DNA of 64,000 nt, taken from positions 27,316,001-27,380,000 of the forward strand of contig JAYKYS010000006.1 in the NCBI GenBank assembly GCA_036924285.1, given 5' to 3'. This stretch comes from Asterella californica (taxonomy: Eukaryota; Streptophyta; Marchantiopsida; Marchantiales; Aytoniaceae). Numbering within the stretch: the stretch's first letter is position 1; each line of letters starts with the position of its first letter. The notes under the pieces were generated by a model. It worked only from the letters and a program-made list of their open reading frames with translations, was not told the origin of the DNA and did no database searches. A program made the position numbers and the translations under genes. Below, piece by piece: positions 57,778 to 64,000 of the stretch.

Positions 57778-59112
57778 TCATTTGGAAGCTTGATGCAAAG
57801 CTGTAGAGCTATCACAAACTTCCGTGGCCAGTCTCTCTAGCTTCGTAAGCATTATCTGATACATTTTCTCAAACTCCGAAACTCGCAGTCCCTTTGCATG
57901 GATGGAGCCTGAAGTCTGCTCTCCAGGCATACCATCGTGTCTCGGATCGACGTACTCGTCATGAGACCCCCTGCTACTTCTTTCCTGCTTTCCGTTGAGC
58001 TCCAGCTGTGTTGGCTTAGCATAGCTCTGTCTTTCAACCTCCCAACGGGGACTCACAGGTTCTACAGACTTCCCTCGACGCGGACTGCGGGGGCTGTTTG
58101 ATTCACTCCGATCACTTGGAGACGTCATGAAGTCGCCTTGAAACCACGGAAAGCGCGCAACAGGAACAAACGAATCATAATATCCACGGAACGACAGCCC
58201 AGCGTTCACAATTTTCACACCGAGGGGCTCAAAACCTATACCAACAGCATTTTTTAAAGACTGGAACGCCCGGTATTCATGAGTCCTCACCGCATGGTTG
58301 GCAGAATCGAACTCTGTGAAAAGCACGAAAAAACAGGGAGAAGGAGGAGTGGAAGGAGAACTGAATCGCGAGTGAAGATCGGGACGCCTTTCGTGGTAAG
58401 AACTTGTACTGTGTCCGGAAGCTGAATCCATTCCAACTACAGAGACAAAAGAAGCTCTTCCAGGAGACCTAGGTGACTGAGCATCAACGCTGAGCACGGA
58501 ATGTACCCTCCTCTTAGTAATGCTGGGAGAACCTCCTCCTTGCCCTGCGAACATCTCTGATTGTAAGGTTTTTGGCTCAGAGCTGATTGGACTCCCACTT
58601 CCATCATCTCCTCGCCTGTCCATGGGTGAATGACCGTCCACACTGGATTTCTTCTTAGGCGCGCTGTTATTCACGGCAAGTGATCGAAGGCCAGCAGGGT
58701 GCTCGAACGCTAGCAGCTCGAAGGCTGCTCGAAGGCTGGCGGTAACAGCCGTTTCCCGCATGGACGGCCATAACGAGGAATTTCTCCTACCAATATACCA
58801 ACCAATGGGAGGATCCTCGCCTCGTAGCTGTCTATCCTTCAAAATGCTTGCAAGCTTCGACTGGTTAAGCCGGCCAATTGAATCGTAGAAGCTCATAACC
58901 CTGCCTGTGCAAAAATGCCCCGTCACCCTGGCAGTTGTCTCTTCGAGCATAGTAGGAGGACCTGATTGATCGTCCGAGATACTGGACAGAACCTGTGTCT
59001 GCAAGCGACCAAAAAGAATTCCATCGCAATCACTCTCCACAGACCCAAAGTCGTGCAAAATCTGAGCTAATGTAGCACCCGGGATCGCGAAACTTCCCAC
59101 TGCGGTCTCCAT
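57778..59112 (-). CDS. Abraxas/ABRO1-like MPN-domain protein
   Basis: This single-exon 444-residue protein resembles the Abraxas family, which scaffolds the BRCC36 deubiquitinase in BRISC or BRCA1-A complexes. It opens with ATLAQILHDFGSVESDCDGI and LFGRL, the start of an MPN fold. Then come VTGHFCTGRVMSFYDSIGRL, ILKDRQLRGEDPPIGWYIGR and RRNSS with SMRE, matching the GWYrxRRNtxxxxSxRE signature of the family. PCFFVLFTEFDSANHAVRT and the HEYRAF segment follow. No JAMM HxH...D metal site is visible, as expected for this catalytically dead group. A Ser-rich insert (about 145-235) and Ser/Pro-rich region precede a C-terminal helix, FEKMYQIMLTKLERLATEV, matching the coiled coil through which Abraxas proteins bind partners. 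The ATG at 59,112 begins METAVGSFAI. The family is fairly sure; the exact complex is inferred. Confidence 0.85.
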   Translation of the reverse strand: METAVGSFAIPGATLAQILHDFGSVESDCDGILFGRLQTQVLSSISDDQSGPPTMLEETTARVTGHFCTGRVMSFYDSIGRLNQSKLASILKDRQLRGEDPPIGWYIGRRNSSLWPSMRETAVTASLRAAFELLAFEHPAGLRSLAVNNSAPKKKSSVDGHSPMDRRGDDGSGSPISSEPKTLQSEMFAGQGGGSPSITKRRVHSVLSVDAQSPRSPGRASFVSVVGMDSASGHSTSSYHERRPDLHSRFSSPSTPPSPCFFVLFTEFDSANHAVRTHEYRAFQSLKNAVGIGFEPLGVKIVNAGLSFRGYYDSFVPVARFPWFQGDFMTSPSDRSESNSPRSPRRGKSVEPVSPRWEVERQSYAKPTQLELNGKQERSSRGSHDEYVDPRHDGMPGEQTSGSIHAKGLRVSEFEKMYQIMLTKLERLATEVCDSSTALHQASK

Positions 59113-62100
59113 TACACAGACGGTCAGGTGAAGACCCTAAATCCGCAAGATATGCCTAGAGTTGCATACAGATTCTCGGGCCACTATATCTCAGCAAAAC
59201 ACATATGATCTGCGGAGCCTCGAGCTCATCTTTAATCCCCTGCGGCCAATAATCACCAACCCCTTTAGTTGATGATCGCGACCTTTGTTTCACGAAGCTG
59301 TCGACTCCGTGCGGGAGTCGTTCAACAGCCGAGCTAAGATTTTCACGAAAGTTATGCTCCTCAATATGTACAAGTGGATTTTTCTCCTTCAAATTGTAAC
59401 ATTGATTCTCCTCGTCATGGAGTTCCAGAGGTCCAACTGATCAAGGCACTGGAGCTGGTGGCGCTGCATATACCAAGCAATCAAGCTATCGTAAGAACTC
59501 CGACAACTGACATTCACATCTAAACGAAACCTCGTATGAAGGATAAACTTTTAAAAATCAACATGTAAAGGGAAGGAAAAGAAAAATTCGGCAACACAAT
59601 CATATTACCCTCGTGAATACTAGATCGTACTACTATCCCTCAGCTGTCACGAAGCACGACCCTGAACCAGAGGAATGTAACTGGAAGTTGATTCTAAAGA
59701 TCCAGATGGAGGAATCTCCTGTGCCAGGGACTGATACAGGACACAATTCACAAGAGATCCATAACCAGAAGCCAAGGAAAACTACAAATCGATCCATAGA
59801 ATCGAGGAATCACCACTTACCAAAACCCTAGACCAAGTGCGCACAATCCCCAGTCCTTTCGAACGAGAAACGCATTTAAATCCTGGCGTAGATCCCGTGG
59901 TGAGGCAACTGATGTCAAAATTCGCATTCACGCATAAATGAAACTCGCAGGAATGGTTTAGATTAGGATACGGCCGAAGTCCACGGACTACAACTGGACT
60001 GAAACCCTCCGCTACGCAGGGCTTCTTATTATACGGACCAGCAAAAGACCACTTCGAAGTCGCTTTCAGTAGACTCCTGCAATTTACGTCGTATTCTCCG
60101 AGCCATGGAAAGGGACCACTACATCACACATGTGGCGCGCCTCTACCCTCTGAGTGGAGAGAATGAATGAGTAGGAAAGAGAAGCACTTTAAGAAACATA
60201 CACGTCTCACGAGTTGACAAAACTGGAAAGGTTGAAAACTTTTCCATCTCAGCCATATTTAACTGCTCACAGCAGGAATACAAACAACACGTTGGCAACA
60301 GGAAGAAAACTGCTGCGACTGTAGACTGGATATATCAGTGCTTGACAATGTACTTTTCTGGTTCGTAAGTCACAAAGAGCACTGGAAGCAAACTGAAACT
60401 GGGGCCTGGGCCAAAGAAAGACAGGACACAAATGTGAAGCCAAGAAGTGAGACGGAACGAGAAGTGAGAAGAGAGAGAGGGAGACATCACGGAAGTCCGA
60501 TGTACAGTCGACCAATGCAAACTCCTGCACTAAACTCTTCTTCTGTTCTCAACTTCTTGGAGAACTTGATTGCGGTTTAAAGGTTCACCTGAAATTCGGC
60601 ACTCGGCGAGGAGAGGTTTTTATGGTAACACTAGATTCTTTCTGCGTACTGCACTTACGGTTTATTTATTTTTTCGAAACAAGTGTATGTTAATCGACAA
60701 TTATTTTATTTAGAAATATATATAGTAATTTAAACTAAGAAGTCTTAATTTTTGTTAAATTCAGAAGTGTCAGTGTACATGTTTAATCTAAAAGTCTAAG
60801 TTTAATGTTTTGTATTGTGTCTAATGTATTTTCCACTAAAATTTTCTGAAATTTCCAGCCAATTGTTTATGATAATTTTCTCTGATAAACATTTGTCTTT
60901 TTCTTTTCTCTGGCCAGAAGTGAATGTTACATGCATATGCATATTAAGTGACATTTGAAATGTAGTTGACAATTACGGATACATGTATTTAGTTACACAA
61001 CTAAGTAAATAGATGTACATAGGACAAAGAAAATGTGCAAGACACTAACTTACATGGAGTAATGGAAGAAGTGTCTGGTATTTGAATTTATTATGAATAA
61101 CTAATGGGCTACATATATCAAAGTCACTTAGAGTAATGAAAAATTTACGGTATTTGGGTTTATTCTGATAAACTAATGGATTACATAGTCGAAGTTACTT
61201 AATGCAGGAAGAGAAAACAAACTGAGAAGTAATTTGTTCGATGCCAAAGAATTAATTAAAGTCCAACAAGAAACATACGAGTAACTAATTACTAATGAAT
61301 TAGTTCGGTCACAGAATAATTAATTATTCAATGCCAAAAAACTAATTCATCGTCCAACAAAAAATACTAATTAATTAGTTCGATGCAAGAATATTTAATT
61401 TAAATTTGGAAAAATCTGGATGCAGCACCGGTACTTCCCGGGAGGTCAACCATTCTAGTACTATTCCGGCCCAAGTGCATTTAACTGCAGAGTTCTGATG
61501 GGATCTACGGTAATGCACAAACAGCAATAAATCCACAATGATGCTTGAACCACGTCCCGTTCGCTTAGCTTGGGTTCGCTTGATAAAAGTTGATAGCACT
61601 TGCCGAGAGTTCGATGTGTCCTCGCCTCGTCATAACGTGCCGCCATATTATGCCACCTCAGCTTGATTTGAATGTAACAGGCGTCTGCGTTCTGGAATGA
61701 GGCGACAGCGCGAGGATGGAGCTAGACATGCATGGAGTTGGAAAGGAATGCCCTAGGTAGACAAGGAAAAGCGCGACGCTATGAATACCAAACGGATGTG
61801 AACAAGGGCCAAGCAACCCATACCCGGGAGGGTAAGATAACATTGGGGCTAAGCCACGCTATTTCTAGTTCTAAAAGCGCTTATCGCTCCTAAAATATCA
61901 CACGCTGGTAAATCAAAACTCGTCTCTAGGAAGACTCCCATAGCTGTTCAGCTATACCCCAGGAACTGAAATGTGTCTGAATTCTTCGCACCCGGATGTT
62001 CAATCAGTAGGCCGTGATCAATCCGAATGCGTCGTCAGAGAAAGACTGGTCTTGCCTTTGGATCCGGCGGATAGCTCGCTGGGGACTGATATCGTTTGGT

Positions 62101-63071
62101 GGATCGGAAGTCGTCAATGGACGAGCCGACATCGACTTGATGAGGTCTGTTATAAAGAGTAAGATGGATGGGAACATCCAGCAATACTGCACAGGTTGGC
62201 TTCAGTGAGAGAGAGGAAAAGCACTCTTTAACCAACTCGCACAATGCAAAGCCATGTCATAGTTGTCATCCTTATTGCTGTCGTTCACACTAGAACAATT
62301 TGAGTGAAGTGTCACGTCTGTGGCGATGCAAGGATCGTTTGGGGCCACTGTGGGCAGCTACTTGCCTAGTACGCAATCCTTCGAACCGATTTCCAGTACT
62401 GCAGCAGTATAAGAAAAAGGCTTCGCGTCTCCACGATTTCTGGTGGCGCACCCTTCAGATCACTTTACTCGTATATGTACATATCTCGTGGATGGGATGA
62501 TATCTTTCTTATAGTCTGATATCGTTCTGTGCTCCCAGAACGGCGACAAAACTGAACTCTGCTTTGTGATATTCAGTACTTGCCCACCTCCATAGTCTAG
62601 AGTCCAAACCCTTGCTGCCGAGCACCTGAAGGTGGTCAAGAATCAAGATAACTTTTTTGTTTTTTTGCATGATAGCAGTTTTATTTCAGGTGCATTTAAT
62701 AGTGACGAAGGACTAACCTCTAGCAAGTAACCACTGACTTCCATATGAGGACTGACACAATCCCGGGAAACAAAGAGAGTGGTCATGGCGGAGGTTCACA
62801 CGGTTACTGTCGATCTATAATTGACCTGCCTGGCTCCATATGCTATGCGGCGTATCCAAGCTCAAGAGCAACATATCCACCGCACCTGAGCTCCACCACA
62901 GATCATAATTAAGACAGAGCAGAGGGAAGTTCACTAAGCAAGGAATCTACCTTCAGACTTAGCAATTGTCTGTTTCTTCCCTGGAATTCGTGCAGTCACG
63001 ATCATCCGACGAGGTCTCGTACTCGGAAAGGAAGTTCTCAATAAGAAGAGGTGTCGGACATTCCCCTTCTA
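59113..63071. other. Intergenic DNA between Abraxas-like and PAI genes
   Basis: 59,113-59,400 probably holds the 5' leader of the Abraxas-like gene. 60,600-61,400 is strongly AT-rich, with scattered AATTAATTAGTT-type motifs. 61,768-61,925 is a fragment of the LINE-like family. 62,500-63,071 should contain the PAI 3' untranslated region. No further gene is recognised. Confidence 0.4.
61768..61925 (-). mobile_element. Short fragment of the LINE-like family
   Basis: GCGCGACGCTATGAATACCA and CATTGGGGCTAAGCCACGCT match the corresponding parts at 37,050-37,200 (GCGACCCAATGAATTGCAAA, CACTGGGGCTAAGTCTGGCT). AAATCAAAACTCGT is closer to copy A near 1,988. It is a truncated 3' end. Confidence 0.6.
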
Positions 63072-63932
63072 CTACTGCATGGAAACACGACATGAAAGTC
63101 TCACAGCCTCCATGAATGCAAGAATGCGGTTACGATCTTTGCGAATTCCGTCTGGTCCCGCTATTCCGCTCGACACATCCACAGCATTCGGCGACAAGGT
63201 TCTCACAGCTTGTGCCACATTGTCCGGAGTCAGTCCCCCAGCTAGAAGCCACCCCTTCTTCAATGCTAGTGCTGGCACTTGAAAGTTGGCCCAATCAAAC
63301 TTTAAACCACTTCCACCTTCTAGTCCATCCACAAGCACCCAATCGATGATTCTCTCCAGTTCGGGTGAAATCGTGGTTTGAAGGCAGCCCTTGGAATCAG
63401 CATGCATGACGCAGATAGTTTTCAATGATGCTGGTAGCTGCGAGGCGGAAGCACGGGCACCTTCTCCGTGGAGCTGCGCGTAAGAAAGTCCGACCGCATC
63501 ACAAGCTTGGTCTATTTGCCCGGCGCTTTCGTCCACAAAAACCCCCACGGGCTCTGCCCCAAATTCTCTGGCAGCCGCGCATATCTCCCTCGCTTGGTTC
63601 CAACTTACACTCCTCTTCGATTTCGGCCACATGATCATACCTACATAAAAAGCTCCTGCCTGGGCTGCGAGGGCTGCATCCTCTGCGCTGGTAATCCCAC
63701 ACATCTTCACCAGCGGAGAGTAATCGGACTCTGTTCTAGATCCAACATCATCGATGGAATTACACACCTTCAGACAGTTTCTCCTCATAGTGGACTGTTG
63801 AACATTTCCAACCCTCGAACTGACATTTCGACCCGCGGAGCGCTCATCGAATCTACATGCCAGTGCGAACTGATGAGCAATGCGCAGCCTGCCCAAGTCA
63901 CACGACGGGGCTGCTATACTCAAGGCACTCAT
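63072..63932 (-). CDS. PAI1: Phosphoribosylanthranilate isomerase, plastid form
   Basis: The enzyme converts N-(5'-phosphoribosyl)anthranilate to CdRP, the third step of tryptophan synthesis, in the plastid stroma. The ORF encodes 286 residues in one exon, similar to the 275 of Arabidopsis PAI1. About 70 N-terminal residues, rich in Ser, Arg and Ala and poor in acidic residues at the very start, look like a transit peptide. The TIM barrel begins VKMCGIT with the catalytic base Cys78. GAFYVGMIMWPKSKRSVS and VGVFVDE are family signatures, and YAQLHGE follows. The general acid Asp202 lies in VDGLEGGSGLKFDW. LAGGLTPDNV and VDVSSGIAGPDGIRKD form the phosphate-binding end. No stop or frameshift is present. 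The start ATG is at 63,932, close to the window edge. Confidence 0.95.
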   Translation of the reverse strand: MSALSIAAPSCDLGRLRIAHQFALACRFDERSAGRNVSSRVGNVQQSTMRRNCLKVCNSIDDVGSRTESDYSPLVKMCGITSAEDAALAAQAGAFYVGMIMWPKSKRSVSWNQAREICAAAREFGAEPVGVFVDESAGQIDQACDAVGLSYAQLHGEGARASASQLPASLKTICVMHADSKGCLQTTISPELERIIDWVLVDGLEGGSGLKFDWANFQVPALALKKGWLLAGGLTPDNVAQAVRTLSPNAVDVSSGIAGPDGIRKDRNRILAFMEAVRLSCRVSMQ

Positions 63933-64000
63933 TCTTCACGCTCGACGTGACTCACTTCAGCTCAACAGTTTCGAAACGAGTCCATCCGCGAAGAGATCTA
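63933..64000. other. 5' leader of the PAI gene, cut by the window edge
   Basis: Only 68 bases upstream of the start are visible, so no promoter element can be named. Confidence 0.4.

Noticed and set aside
57852..58643. Other minus-strand frames within the Abraxas-like gene
   Set aside because: They are out-of-frame shadows of the 444-codon frame with no domain match.
63079..63950. Plus-strand frames of 67-160 codons opposite PAI
   Set aside because: They are antisense shadows of a well-conserved coding sequence.

Overview
This window is nuclear DNA of a land plant, most likely a bryophyte such as a moss or liverwort, although the species cannot be fixed from sequence alone. The plant assignment rests on protein-coding genes with plant-type relatives: an intron-rich SAC phosphoinositide phosphatase, an intronless COG5, a phosphoribosylanthranilate isomerase with a plastid-type N-terminal extension, an intronless MAPKKK-like kinase, a four-exon short-chain reductase and an Abraxas-like MPN protein. 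Introns have ordinary GT..AG borders with a few GC..AG. Between genes the DNA is AT-rich and full of decayed transposons.

Layout. 1-3,560: AT-rich DNA with a decayed LINE-like copy. 3,770-8,050: two tRNA-related repeats around a rearranged CCT4 (chaperonin delta) pseudogene. 8,160-11,880: intergenic, probably holding the upstream region of the next gene. 11,880-19,388: SAC-domain phosphatase (+), about 21 exons. 19,400-25,500: intergenic, with a LINE fragment, twin hairpins and microrepeats. 25,501-26,409: kinase (+). 27,480-31,900: small duplications, a Ty3/gypsy integrase remnant and AT-rich DNA. 31,955-34,528: COG5 (+). 35,326-36,806: short-chain reductase (-). 37,048-39,125: second LINE-like copy.

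39,600-51,600 is a nest of mobile DNA. It contains a decayed Helentron-type rolling-circle element (Rep, PIF1-like helicase, then an EEP endonuclease) whose Rep domain has been split by an inversion. Next is the 5' half of a Ty3/gypsy element with an identifiable primer-binding site and an LTR built partly of palindromes. Last is a decayed gene joining what looks like a transposon-associated domain to a HAD/NIF-type phosphatase, followed by more palindrome clusters. 51,750-52,490 holds an RPA1 C-terminal-like sequence (-). 52,500-57,770 is low-content DNA with some unassigned possible exons. 57,778-59,112: Abraxas-like gene (-). 59,113-63,071: mostly intergenic. 63,072-63,932: PAI (-).

The cellular genes are ordinary housekeeping functions (membrane lipid signalling, Golgi trafficking, tryptophan synthesis, lipid metabolism, deubiquitination scaffold) and show no sign of operating as a cluster. 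The unusual biology is in the transposon nest, above all the Helentron remnant, the phosphatase carried within repeat DNA, and the recurring palindromes built on GAAACAT...ATGTTTC.
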